Position numbers and translations under genes: made by a program
Notes under the pieces: generated by a model
Told to the model about the DNA's origin: nothing
Database searches by the model: none
What the model saw: the letters and a program-made list of their open reading frames with translations, nothing else
From: Bugula neritina
Taxonomy: Eukaryota; Bryozoa; Gymnolaemata; Cheilostomatida; Bugulidae
DNA: 64,000 nucleotides
Reading direction: 5' to 3'
NCBI GenBank assembly: GCA_964035545.1
Contig: OZ037765.1
Span: 5,329,698 to 5,393,697, forward strand
Shown here: positions 40,049 through 62,886 of the stretch, one piece after another
Position numbering within the stretch: the first letter of the stretch is position 1
Layout: every line of letters begins with the position of its first letter

Positions 40049-43000
40049 TTATTGTAATGGGCCTTGGCTACTACCCATTTGTTCTATATTTTGACTCATC
40101 TGTGGTGGTAGTCTACTATACACTGGGTGTGGTGCGTGGTGGCCTTGTATAATGGGTATTGCCCCTTGCTGCCAATATGGGTTAATGTAAAAGGCTGGAA
40201 TCATCATACTTGGTCTGTGTTCTGCAAAGATTGGTGCGACAAACACCTGATGTGGAGTTGGCCGACTGTTCCAAGGGGCTAATTGTCTGCGGTGGGAGAA
40301 CTGGGGTGGAATCATTACTGTCTTGACTTGGTTGAAGTTAGGCTGTAGTTGCTTTTGACTTCCGGTGCCTATAAAACAGGATATTAGAAATGTTTAAATG
40401 ATTCGCCTTGTAACAGACCCTTGAATGTGGGGTAATATATCTATTGAAGTCCTGAAATCCTACTGGTGTTTATCAATGCAGTATAGTTTTTTTCTGTAAA
40501 ATGTCAGTAATTGATGATCACAAGCAAATGGGTTGCTAAAAACCAGCTACATAATCAAATGTTAGCTCAATTATTTAGTTATTTATGGTCAGAATTCTTT
40601 TTGAAAACAATATCTTAAAATTAAATAAAAACAGTAAATAAATAAATAAATATCCCCGCTACTCAACAGGACAGAGCAGAGATAGGCCTGAGGAGTGTAT
40701 ATAAACAACTGAAATTGCACCTATATAAGTTATTATTATAGCCATGTACAATGTCTGATATTCACTGAACCACCATTATTTTGTTTTTTAAAGATGCTAA
40801 GCAACCGCCTTCAAAGTTCAATCCAAATAATAATCTTTGCTAGCAGGAACACTCGCTTGTTTGCTTACTGATAGTACTATACAGTAAAATATGTGTAGTC
40901 ACCTGCATTTTGTAACATTTAAATGTCTAATTATGAAAAATAACATGATACAACTTCTATAAAATGATTTAATTTAAAAAATTGAAATGGCGGTATTTTC
41001 TTTTAATTACCAATTAGTAGGTAATTAATTTGTTGAACAAACTATTGCTATTATTATGCACTCTTTTTAATATTTTCAAAATGATAGTTATGGCAGTATG
41101 CCTTCATTACAAGCTATTAGTGCTATGTTGTATCACAAATACTATAGGGTTTATTCAATATATGTAATATGTTGTATGATATAAATATAGATACCTGGCA
41201 TAAGCACATCGGTGGTATTTGCTTCATCGTATGGGATATTGGGCAATCCACCAGGATCTGGCATGATTACATTTATTATTTTACCATCAGCTTTTGGTGA
41301 GAAGTCTATATCTTCAACCCATTTGCCCAAAACTCTGTGTGAATATATTTAACCATGCAGTTTATGACACAGTTAAAAAGGTAAAATGATCCAATAATAT
41401 CATCTCTTTTATTTGATATTGACTTATTTTGATTATTTTTTTTACTGGCTCAATACTATGCTAAGTCCTTACATTGCACTATAAGATTTAAAGTCCTAGA
41501 AAAATATAAATATGAATAAATTAGTTATATTATATGTGTATCTTTTGACATAAAACGTTTATTGAAAGAGAGCTAAATTGCTAACTTTATTAAACCATTA
41601 AGTTAAACAATTCAATTTTGATAAAATCTAATTTTACTATTTAAATCATGAGCACTTGCTTAACAAAATATGCTACATTTTACAAATATTTTGTTTATAA
41701 TAATATTTTACCGTTAATCTTTATTTATTATTACAAAAACTCAGCAAAAGATTCTGTTCAAAATTTGCAACAGATTTAGCGCCAAACACACAGTTGGAAG
41801 CATGCCAAATTTTTACTAACAATTGTTTGCTGTTTTATTTTTGTTATAAACATTATGGAGTAAAATTAATAGAATCAACTAAACCTAACCAATCTGTATC
41901 ATACCTGTCAAAGTATTGCCCAGGCTTCTCAATTCTGGGATACCCATCATAAACCCGGGACGGCTTTACAGGTGTCCCTTTATGAGTTACACTTCTTGAG
42001 CCATTGGTTTTGAAACAAAGTATTATGGCGAAGACAATTCCTATAAGTGATGCTACTCCGACAATTGCTGAAAATATCCATGAGTCATTTCAAATTATTT
42101 ATAACAGAAAAATTTGTACTTATGCGATTAATAAGCAGGCTACAAGATACAGCTACAAGAAACCATTGTTTTAATTTTACTTATTTATTGGAGCATTTCT
42201 GGCTAGATTGAACCAGAAAAATTCCTGCAATTATTTGTATAGATGAATTAAAGGCAAACATAATATAGATTAGTTAGTACTAACACATAAATTTATCAAC
42301 TGCTAATGCTACCAAACTTCAACTCTATATATTTTGAGTTTTTGATTTTAGGAGCATTGTCACAATTATTGCAGATAAGGCCTTGTGGCTACAAGTTTAA
42401 TTTAAATAACTTATGTTATATAATATGTATGCAAATAAACAGGGTTTCTGTAACTTGTATGTCAGTGACAAATGTAAAATATTGGAACTTGAGGAAAATT
42501 TGTATTACACAAGGAATTGAAGCATACTAGTAACTATACACTATTGCTATGTTTTATAATAAATTGCTGTCAATGATGTATCACAGGCACCAGCTTTATA
42601 TTATACCTTTCCTTTCAGTGATGACTTGATGTGTTTTATGATAAGAGATATGTTTAGTAAGATTCCTCAAAAAAATTGAAGGAATAAACGAAATATAGTT
42701 CGAGTAGCCCTAAAGTTTTGTCAAAATACTAATTGCCAACAACACTGTGCATTTTTAAATGACATGCAAAGCAGTGATATGGCCTTTATGCTACAGCGGA
42801 ATACTACTAACAGAGCCGAGACTAGCTACTGGGCAGACATGTTATATTGGTAAGTAAATCTGCTGTTTTTCAGGACACCAGCTTCATATAGCATGAATGT
42901 TAAGTAAATGCCCTATGTTATAGTTATTTCTTGTAAACTTAGAATTTACAGCTGTCACAAAAACTTTCACTACATTTATCCTTGTTAATTCATACAAGCC

Positions 43001-43257
43001 TACTCAAGGTAGTAAGGGTTGTGATCGTATGCAAGTATGATGAGCCTTAAGATAAGGCATGCCGCTTAATGTGAATCTATGTTTAGTTTCAACAAATTTA
43101 TATTAGTCAAGGTATTGGAGATGGTGCTAGAATAAACTACGACCACTAACAAATTTGAAAGCTAGGATTTTCACTTACCTATTGGCAGAAAAGGTTTAAT
43201 TTTACAGTTAAAAACATACTCTTCGTCATTACATGCAGTACTGTCATTCCATTTCAT
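40049..43257 (-). CDS. Unrecognised single-pass membrane protein, 4 exons
   Basis: I do not recognise this protein. Exons in transcript order: 43257-43179, 42067-41905, 41334-41195, 40368-40049; phases join, 233 residues. The short N-terminal part contains two cysteines (STACNDEEYVFNC) and is followed by one clear hydrophobic helix, residues about 22-46 (IAIVGVASLIGIVFAIILCF). A long tail follows: a charged, Pro/Gly-rich part (YDGYPRIEKPGQYFDRVLGK, VIMPDPGGLPNIPYDE), then a Gln/Pro/His-rich low-complexity end. The conserved-looking middle suggests a cytoplasmic interaction region. No signal peptide is visible, so either the first helix is a signal anchor or an upstream exon with the signal sequence is missing. 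The chosen ATG has an in-frame stop 5 codons upstream. It is convergent with the NCOA4-like gene, 323 bases between stop codons. Confidence 0.62.
42068..43178 (-). other. Intron 1 of the membrane-protein gene
   Basis: A 1.1-kb AT-rich intron. The plus-strand frame at 42306-42530 has no splice or family support. No repeats were recognised. Confidence 0.5.
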
Positions 43258-43771
43258 AATTACAAAAGCTTAACTCATTTTGTAATAATGTTATATACTT
43301 GAAATTGCTAGCAGCACATTGTTTTAACAGTTACTAAGATGTACAATGTGAAAGTCACTTTATGGAATTCACAAAAGAATCTTAAGATTTTGGAAACAAT
43401 TTTGCAGATTGTTGGACGAAAAAATAGTTGTTATAAATCTCAACAGAATAATTTGCTAGATGCTTATTGTTATGATGGCTATGATCTATATTATATGTAA
43501 AATGGCTAGATAGTGGCAATGTAGAATATAAAATTCAAGGCGTGGCTTTAAAGGAGACAATTATGTATAACAGCAATGTCCTTTATTAATAGACAAGATT
43601 TCTTTACACAATAATATTTCAGTTTACATTTGAAAAAATCACAAATTTATTAATTACCCATTAAGCAATATTACTCTATAATACTTATCATACAGCTACA
43701 AAATGAAATGTTTTCACATCATTATTCCTATATACACAATTTCAGCTGAATTGCCTGGTTTCCAGAAGACA
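43258..43771. other. Spacer between membrane-protein gene 5' end and IK 3' end
   Basis: AT-rich, no exon recognised. It should hold the promoter of the gene starting at 43257 (or a missing upstream exon) and the IK 3' UTR. TTTATT near 43582 is a candidate IK polyadenylation signal. Confidence 0.5.
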
Positions 43772-46700
43772 TCAATACTTGGCGCGTTTAGAAGCAGATC
43801 CTCCGCCAGACCTCTTGGCCATGAGGCTCTGAATCTGCTGCCATTCTCTATCCAAAGCTGCCTTTTCATCTTTAGGCCCCGCCCTTCTTGTCTTCCTTCC
43901 ATCAGACATTTTCACTCCATACTGGAAAGCGGCCCTAAAACGACATCAGGGTTCATGTACACCCCATGAAGGCAAATTAGTAGGCAGTACTAACATAATG
44001 TTAGTACAGTAGATGAACTAGGCGGTGGTTGTTGCTAGGATACAGCACAAACATACTACTACATTGAATACAAATAGTAGTATAACCATACATTTAGCTG
44101 ATAATAAACAAGAATTCTCTCTGCCACCAAAACAACAACTCTAGTACTTTACATTATGTTGCCATTAGCAACGCTGCTTAACAGTGATCACACCACAAGT
44201 GCTGTGATTTTAAGCGATGACCTTGAAATATATTTATATAAAAAGCACTTACTTAGGTAATGCCTCTTTTTTGGACATGTACTCCTGATACTGTTCATCA
44301 TTTTCAAAGTCCCACCTATTGATGGGCCCCTTCTTGTTACCCATATCCATCTTGGTGTAGTCGGCCTCGTCATCTGAGTCATCTATAGCATCCGCTGCCT
44401 CATCCATGCTACAAAACGCAGCCAAGAAATGCTATTAGCCTGAGTTCTTTAACTGTCTTATAAATTCCGGTTTGGGGCGTGGGTCGAAATTCTTAATAGA
44501 AAATAACTTTCTTTTGCTACTTTTCTAATTTAAAACACATGCTTTTTCTTAATTTCTCCACTAATGCACCTACCTTACTATATAAGCTGATATCATAGCA
44601 ATATACAGCATAAAACTATCATTGTGCCACAAGTTATCTCTAAACGTAGTCTTCCACAGCTGTGTGTAATTGTTCTGAAAATACATGGCTAATGTACACA
44701 CATCTCTCCTAGCTCTCAACATTGCAGAGACAGAAGTTACCCTACCCTGGATAGCATTCCGCATAGCTGTCCACAGCGGGCTTTCTTTTATTGGGTTTTC
44801 CCTGCTTAGCCTTCATTTCTTCTTTCCCTTTCTTGGCATCCATTTCATTCCATTTCTACAAAACCAAACATCAGCGTGTAAACGAATTGAACGTAAAGTT
44901 GTACAAACTTGCAGAATATTTACCAAAGAAACATTTCAGATAATTTCGTTTATAATATATAGCTTAGTAAACAGATAAAACTACCCATTCTTTAACTTAA
45001 TGAAGAAAAAATTTATATTTTGCAAAAAAGTTATTAGACTTCCACAATCCTAAAAACTTAGCAGAGAGAAACTTTTTACAAACAAATGTTAAACTTAAAT
45101 CTTAACTGCTAGAATAATCTATTTTTCCTAAGAAACTCATAAATTCCTACATCAACAACCAACTACGTCAACTAAGGGCTACTAGAAGGATCTGTACCTC
45201 AGCGTACTGCTTGCTCAGCCCTTTAAGGAACTGACTGGCGCTCTCCTTCCTCTCCTTCTCTGATATCTTCTCCATATCTGAACGGTCATCAGGTTTCTCA
45301 AAGTAAGACGTATGTCTATTACCTCTGTCCTCTCGCCCTCCCCTACAGGAAATGACATCATATGACTGCCGGCACACGGTTGAACGAAACATTATTAGGT
45401 CATAGCAGAAATCATAAAACACGATTAAGTCTAGATTATATAAATGAAAATATTTTAAAATATTTTTATTTTAAGAAATACATGACACAAATACACATAC
45501 AATACATAATTATCAGCCAAAATAATGTAATGCTATAACAAATTAAATAACTAAATAAATATATATTTAAACATTTTTCTTTTAGAAAATGCTTGACAAA
45601 AAGATACATATATAGACAAACATAGCTACATTTTTCATAATATATATTATTACTTGGAATACAAAGTTATTAGGAAAAATAATATAATGCTATAATAAAC
45701 CTAACAACAAAAACTTTTATAAATATTACCTCTAAATAATAGAAAATAAATATGCATTATTATAATTACGATTCAATTCCACATTGCATTAAAATAGACA
45801 CCAGATAATATTTACTGTTATATTATCTCGACTACACTAATTTGACTGTACATACCTGGAACGACCTTTATCCCTTTCCCTTTCTCTGTCTTTGTGATCA
45901 CCCCTATGTCGATCTGAAGATTTGTACTTGTCTCCCCTGTCACGATCAGACCGATCTCGTGACTTATCTTCCGTAGACGAGTGTTTTTCCCCAAATATAC
46001 TAGAAAATTTATGGCAGGCTGTCACTATAAGTCTAAACTGATGATAACATAGTTAACACCAATAACACTAATATCTGTCATATTGTAACACCTGAACAAA
46101 AATCTTGGATAAACAGAGCAAATAACCGACAATGTCTACCGATAAAGCAGACAAAATAAATAAGACAACTCCAAGCCAACTAAAATTGAAAAATAAATGA
46201 ATATATGAAGGGCTGTGAATCAATATAGAAACAGGAGAGGTTCACATCTGCAGTATACTTGCTCATTGTGAGAATTAAATATACAACCTTACAAACAATT
46301 ACAACACATCAATTTTGTTATGGCTTAAAACATCATCATTTAAACTCTCATACAGTCAGTCACACTAAAGGTTAGCATTGTACACTAGACACATAACACT
46401 CACTCTACGTCATCTTTAGGCTTCATTAACTCTTTAGTGCCAGCCTCAGCTTTCTCTACAAGAAGAGAAAATGGCAAATTCATAACTTGTTAATGGGAAT
46501 TAACAAAGTTTTAGTATATACCACAATAAATGATGCTAGCAGAGGTCAAAACTAACCTTTCAACTAATTACTGCATCACAGCTTGACACTACTAATCGAG
46601 AGATTTTTCAGTATTCACTATACTAGACTACAGTCAGCAAATCAGTTAGAATAATAACACATACATTTTCTTACAAGAGTTAGGAGTTATCCTACCTTTT

Positions 46701-49700
46701 TCTTTCCTCTTCTTTTTGTCTCGACGACCTTGACGGAGGTAAGAAAGAATCTGTGTGAGTTTGTTGATGACAATGTCGTTAGTAGTGAGAGTTGTGGTCT
46801 CGGTCTGCGTGGGACAGTCCGCCTGCACGTGATATGAAGATACTAAAGGCGTTGGTACTAGTAGTACTAGCTAATTTAGCATAACCTTTGACCTAATATC
46901 TGTAGTAGATGTAGCGATAACCTATGACCTAATAGCTATGGTAGATATACTACTAATAGCTGTGGTAGGTATATGACTAACCTTTGACCTAATAGTTGTA
47001 GTAGGTATACAATTAACCTTTGAACTAATAGATGTGATAGATACACGGGCTTTCCATGCACCGATCTCAGATCGATCTCGCTGAGATCGATCTGAAAAAT
47101 GTGCTCAGATCGATCGTTTTTCCATGAGAGTGTCAGATCGATCTAGCGAAGTTGCCTCCTCTTAAGTGAAGGATACTTTAAAAGTATAATTTGTTCGCCT
47201 ATTTGAGTGATTAAAGCTACTACTGTTGAAAACAAGGTGGTCATAGTCTAAAATTTAATCCCAGCTATAAACTATACGCAGCAAAGCTTTCAGTGTATGG
47301 TAATTTGGCCAATTTAAAATAATTAATTTTAATTTTTTAGCTTGACAGCTTATATAGAATTAATGGCTGTCTTGCAGATTATTAATAAACTTACAGGACT
47401 GTTAGGCTTGAAATTACAAAGAAAATAGCAAATGAAACTAAGTTTTAATAGTCATCTAAATTCAATTTAAATTCTCCCATTTTTCAACATTCTACTGCAT
47501 ATAATTGAGTTTTCCTAATCATTGTACTGAAAGTCAAAGTTTTGGCACCTGAAAAGGTGGCTATCATAATTATTTAATACTTTGCTCAGTAATTATCAAT
47601 AAGTAATTATTTTTATTAGCAGTCAACATTGTAGCGCGCAGTCTTTTTCTACTTCTCAGATCGATCTGGCGTCTTTCCATGGTCTTATTGACATGAGATC
47701 GATCTGAGTTCGAGCTTCACAGACCGACCAGCTCAGATCTACAGAGATCGATCTTTGGCGTCTTTCCATGGATCGATCTCGCTAAGATCGATCCGAGATC
47801 GGTACATGGAAAGCCGGTGATACACTACTAACCTTTGACCTAATAGCTGTGGTGGGTATATCACTCTCGGGAAAGTCATCTTCAAGATCTACCACATAGG
47901 CCATTCTACCGGGTGCAAACATCTCATTCTTTTGTGGCAACTTGGTCTTGAACAACACTCTGTATATGTTTTTAGCTAAAAGAAGTTAATTAAAATGAAA
48001 GTAGCTGCCTGTTAATGTTTCAGTCTCACTACTTGACTTAAAGGTATATATAAAGTTTCATAAAACCAACTGCTTTATCATTATCAGGCTATGACTTACC
48101 TAATCTTCCGCGTAGCTCTGCCTCTTCTCCTTGGTCTTCATCACTACATACAAGTATCTTATATCTTATATCCATAAACATATATCTTATATCCATAAAC
48201 ATATATCTTATATCCATAAACATATATCTTATATCCATAAACATATATCTTATATCCGTAAACATATATCTTATATCCATAAACATATATCTTATATCCG
48301 TAAACATATATCTTATATCCATAAACATATATCTTATATCCATAAACATATATCTTATATCCATAAACATATATCTTATATCCATAAACATATATCTTAT
48401 ATCCATAAACATATATCTTATATCCATAAACATATATCTTATATCCATAAACATATATCTTATATCCATAAACATATATCTTATATCCGTAAACATATAT
48501 CTTATATCCGTAAACATATATCTTATATCCATAAACATATATCTTATATCCATAAACATATATCTTATATCCATAAACATATATCTTATATCCATAAACA
48601 TATATCTTATATCCATAAACATATATCTTATATCCATAAACATATATCTTATATCCATAAACATATATCTTATATCCATAAACATATATCTTATATCCAT
48701 AAACATATATCTTATATCCATAAACATATATCTTATATCCATAAACATATATCTTATATCCATAAACATATATCTTATATCCATAAACATATATCTTATA
48801 TCCATAAACATACCATATGACAACATAAAATCATATACATAACATTCACCGGCTTTCCATGGATCGATCTCAGATCGATCTCAGCGAGATCGATCCATGG
48901 AAAGCCGGTGATTATAAGCTATTAGCAATAATCATAACTATACAGACTATCAGAGAGTGGTTACATACAGCTCTATGTCTTCTGGATTCTCTACTACTGC
49001 CTCCAGATCCTCGTCATGTGTCTCCTGACTGTTGATTTCTGCCCTGACCTTGTCTAGCAGGGCATAGTCCAGGCCCTTCACCAAGTGAGTGTGCTCCATG
49101 TCTCCCCCCAAGAACTTTGACTCCTCAATCATCTTCTTACGCTTCTCCGCTTGAGTAGAGCCACTAAAGTATATATACACTCAGCAATATTATCACACGA
49201 TGTAACATAAAATATAATATTGCAATTAGGATTTTCACTAAATAGTTTGGTTGGTCATACACAAACTTGGTTACATTAGCAATTAGTGCAAATATGTCTA
49301 AATTAAGTAACCTCAAAACATCCCCACACACAAAACAAGATATATAGCAAAGACATAACAGTAGTAGCAGTAGTAGTAGTAATAGAGGTGGTGGTGGTAG
49401 TGGTAACAGCAGCAATAGCAGCAGCAGCAGCAGTAGTAGTAGAAGTAGGAGCAGCAGCAGCAGCAGCAGTAGTAGTAGCAGTAGGAATACTTGAACATAC
49501 ATTTTAAGTTCAGGGGCAACAGCTTTATAGTCAGCTGTGGTACTGTTTTCACTAGTTTCTTCATTTGCTTTGCCGTCTCTCCTTTCTTTAGCTCTGTCTC
49601 TATATTTACTGTCTAATTCTTTCTTTTTCTCATCCTCTATCTTCTTCAACTTAGCATAATATCTGTAACATTAACCAGCTTATCTCAATGATGCAGCCAC

Positions 49701-50139
49701 CAGAAAAAACTGTAGTTATTTGAAAGCTGTATATCCACTCACAGTTTTCTCTTTTTTCTCTCATCTGTAGATGACTTCTGCTCTTCGCTTTCAGTTACAG
49801 ATCTGAAAGTTAAAATTTACAATTTTCACTACATACAAAAACAAATCCCAACAATAAAACCACAATATGCAGATAACCATGATATTGAAGAGAAACATCT
49901 GGCGCATTGTTAACTACTACAGCAGAGCACTCTAAATAATTACAATAAAAACTATTTTAGGGCTGATTTATAAAAATGACATACGCCTGCTTCTGATAAA
50001 CTTTAGACGACGGGGTAGGTCCTCCCACGCGAGGTGTCATCATGAGTTTTCTGAAGTCATCATTAGTCAATGGCTGACTGTCTTCTTGTGATGTCTGATG
50101 TGCATAATTTGACGGTGGAAGGGGATTAGAAAACTCCAT
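43772..50139 (-). CDS. IK: IK / RED splicing factor, complete, 13 exons
   Basis: Component of the activated spliceosome (B complex) that partners SMU1. Exons in transcript order: 50139-49985, 49802-49743, 49662-49501, 49163-48969, 48143-48100, 47975-47833, 46822-46696, 46455-46404, 45999-45856, 45342-45198, 44855-44746, 44408-44253, 43934-43772. Phases join, 551 residues (human 557). Family landmarks in order: LTNDDFRKLMMTPR; SKYRDRAKERRDG; ESKFLGGDMEHTHLVKGLDY; FAPGRMAYVVDLEDDF; DIPTTAIRSKADCPT; TTLTTNDIVINKLTQILSYL; the charged Arg-Glu-Asp region that gives RED its name (about residues 313-375); SYFEKPDD; SYAECYPG; DEADYTKMDMGNKKGP; and the terminal KRAKY. It is nuclear. Introns carry the two GATCGATC elements, a 21-base array and copies of the end of exon 6. 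Start chosen at ATGGAGTTTTC; an ATG three codons earlier is also in frame. Confidence 0.96.
44435..44580 (+). mobile_element. Dispersed repeat family copy (IK intron)
   Basis: TTTGGGGCGTGGGTCGAAAT, AGAAAATAACTTTCTTTTGC, CTTTTTCTTAATTTCTCCAC, TAATGCACCTACC. It aligns with the copies near 22905, 35590 and 38800. Confidence 0.75.
46880..47043. repeat. Tandem copies of the IK exon 6 3' end and donor
   Basis: Units of about 36-60 bases read TAACCTTTGACCTAATAGCT + GTGGTAGGTATA with substitutions. The IK coding strand of exon 6 ends (from 47833) with the reverse of the same sequence: ACCACAGCTATTAGGTCAAAG then the donor GTTAGT. So exon 6's last ~25 coding bases plus donor occur about four to five more times in the intron that follows. 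The unit around 46977 keeps a perfect GTTAGT donor. The array is interrupted by the element at 47044-47819. Confidence 0.88.
47044..47819. mobile_element. GATCGATC-rich inverted-terminal-repeat element, 776 bases
   Basis: Begins CACGGGCTTTCCATGCACCG and ends GAGATCGGTACATGGAAAGC + CGGTG. ATA flanks both ends (47041-47043 and 47820-47822), a 3-base target duplication. Both ends carry repeated AGATCGATCT motifs; the middle (about 47160-47640) is AT-rich with no coding frame. It shares its ends with the 64-base element at 48847. The short target site and CAC... ends resemble CACTA-type or Harbinger-type DNA transposons; I cannot decide which. Confidence 0.9.
48157..48812. repeat. 21-base minisatellite, 31 units, in an IK intron
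   Basis: Thirty-one units of ATATATCTTATATCCATAAA + C, almost identical: the only change seen is CCATAA to CCGTAA in four units. It starts about 15 bases upstream (sense) of the acceptor of the IK exon at 48143-48100. Since 21 is seven codons it stays open on both strands (repeated ISYIHKH or MFMDIRY) but has no other coding support. Confidence 0.97.
48847..48910. mobile_element. 64-base perfect-hairpin miniature of the GATCGATC element
   Basis: Two perfectly inverted 25-base ends (starting CACCGGCTTTCCATGGATCG) around a 14-base middle AGATCGATCTCAGC. ATT flanks both ends (48844-48846 and 48911-48913). Ends match those of the 776-base element 1 kb away. It sits in the same IK intron as the 21-base array. 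Confidence 0.95.
49356..49490. repeat. CAG/TAG trinucleotide array in an IK intron
   Basis: About 135 bases of AGTAGCAGTAGTAG and GCAGCAGCAGCAGC units. It starts about 10 bases past the donor of IK exon 3 on the sense strand, where it reads as CTG/CTA. Open frames here encode poly-Leu or Tyr/Cys runs and are artefacts. Confidence 0.93.
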
Positions 50140-51801
50140 TTCTATCATAGCAATACAAAGACACATGTATCAACATCAACATATTCAATAAAAATAACTA
50201 TGCTTTTATATTTAAACATACAACTGTAACTCAGCTAGTTAGTTAGCCTGGATATACACATCAATAAAATTGAATTATTCTAAACTGAAGCGAACAATTT
50301 TGAATAAAATCTTTGTTTAAGAAACAAAATATAATTGAGACAATATGTGTAGACTTCGTCTGAATTGGGAAAAGTGTCACATAAGTATTGGAAAAAATTA
50401 TCCACTTTTTTGCGCTGCACACAACGTTAAACAGAAAGGATAAACTCGAAATAGTAAGTTTACTTTAAAATTCAGTTTTATTTAAACTTGAAAACAACTT
50501 CCCAACAAAAAAAAATCAAGCTACAGGTAAAAAATTAAGGTATGAGTAATTGAAATAAAACAGCAGAGAAGTCATAGCCATTACATTCAGTTCATCAAAT
50601 TGCATTGGCATGCCATACAGTATGGAGCAGCTAGTGTTACTATTTTCATTAATGAAATGATTGTGTTGGGTTATGTAGATGTGCATCGATTTTATTGCAA
50701 AATTGATTGATGAAAAACTGTTCAATGATTATACTATTAGTACTATTGGTAACTGTAATGACACTAGTAGTAGTAGTACTACTACTAGTACTAGTAGTAC
50801 AAGTCTATTCTAAATATAATAATTTCAACTTAATCTGTCATGGCCATCAACGAAAACATTATGATTAAAAATATTATAATAAAGCAGTATCAAATAAATG
50901 AACAGAACGATAACTTCAACTCAACTTCAAGTAGAATACTAGAATATCAAGTCAAAAGGGAGATAGCTACACACCCAAAGTAAATTATCACTAAAAGTAA
51001 AATACTAATAGTAAATGTAATAGTAATAAAATAAAATCATTAAAATTAGAAATAAAATGAAAATGTACTAGCCGATGGCCCCTGAAAGTGAATAACAACT
51101 AACTATAACTTAAAGTTAAACTTAATGTACTACTTGTACTAATAGTAATAGTAATACTAATAGTAATAGAAATACTAATAGCAATACCAATTCAAATTGC
51201 CAATGGTAATTGGTATCATATTCATAATCATAGTATAACTACAATTACTATAAATGTAAGTCTTGAGAGTAAGTATAAAATCAAATAAAATTGGACAATA
51301 ATATTAATTATAAAATTAAATTATATTCATAATGATATTGATAATTACTATCACTATCAGTCCTAATGTTGGCAGCAAATTGAAATTTAAAATGAGTTCA
51401 ACAAATTAAGATTAGTCATGACTATAACTATCAGTATAATTCATCAAAAAATATCAAAATTGCTAATTTTAATAATAATTCAGAAAGAGCATTTATTAAA
51501 ATGTCAAGGATGACATTTTTTTTTATAAATCACCGTGATTGAAAATATTATACTTCTACTTGTAATAGCAAATAAGCATTATTATGATTATCAGTTGTCT
51601 ATCCACCTTTTGACAGGAAACGGATTGAAAACATCTTTAAAAATGAAGAAATTTTGAATGCTTATAAGCTCAATCCATTCTTTCAAGGAAAATACTATTT
51701 TATTAATATTTTTGATTTAAATTTAAATTATTTTTTGTTAAAAACTAACAATAATTTATTTTCTAACTGCATTGGCATTATCATAGTAACCTATAAACAA
51801 T
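50140..51801. other. Divergent intergenic region between IK and MORN1
   Basis: Contains the promoters of both divergent genes. Simple-sequence patches occur at about 50740-50800 (TAGTAGTAGTACTACTACTA) and 51120-51260 (TACTAATAGTAATAGTAATA). No exon was recognised. Confidence 0.6.
50768..50787. repeat. Perfect 20-base palindrome
   Basis: TAGTAGTAGTACTACTACTA is its own reverse complement, embedded in a longer ACTAGTAGTAGT-rich patch. It is probably simple-sequence drift rather than a protein-binding site. Confidence 0.8.
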
Positions 51802-62080
<10,279 letters not shown>

Positions 62081-62822
62081 ATGAATTAGAATGGCTGAAT
62101 GCCCTAATAAGAATATACTAATATTCAATTGATAAAGTTGCTATTGTGTCTTATTATCAGTAGAGACAATATGGTGTTCAATAATAGGTAATAAACTAAA
62201 AATAATAGCCAATCATCTTGCATTAAAAGCTGCATACTATGTTATGCTAAAGAATGGTAATTATGCTAGTATTTTTGTTATACATGTTCATTGATTTGTG
62301 ATACATAAAGTGTCATTTCAGTGATATTGAATGATAAAATGATACTCTTACCATTGTAATAAATCATATTTTATGTTTCTGAGTTTTTTATGTATAGAAA
62401 ATGTGATAAAAATAACTTATAATATAATTTATAAAAAGTAAAAATATACGTTTTTGACTACTTGTTTTCAAATATTACCAAGCCTTTGAAATATACTGTA
62501 CAACATATAATAATCACGCTATATTATTTCTTCTAATATATTATGCTGATAACTATTGAACTTTAACCCTTTGATGTAACCAAGTTAATTTTACTGTAGA
62601 AATATGTTTCACTACATTGTTTTTTATTCTAAGTTGTCATTTCAGCCTTGCATTAATACAAGGGAAGACAAATCTTTGAAGTAATGTTATGTGTCGCAGA
62701 GGTGTAAAATATGGTAGTAATCATCTAATACTGAAATGCAGGTACAACAGGGGCTGTGCTGATTTATTCAATCAAGCTTACTGTATGTCCATTGTTACGC
62801 TAAAACTATATATAGAACAAAC

Positions 62823-62886
<64 letters not shown>

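Noticed and set aside
48089-48826. Long open frames on both strands (about 229 and 245 residues) over the 21-base array
   Set aside because: They are a by-product of a stop-free 21-base unit. They lie inside an IK intron and have no codon variation typical of protein constraint.
49313-49564. Open frames with poly-Leu or Tyr/Cys runs
   Set aside because: They read through the CAG/TAG microsatellite beside IK exon 3; only the exon part (49501-49662) is real.
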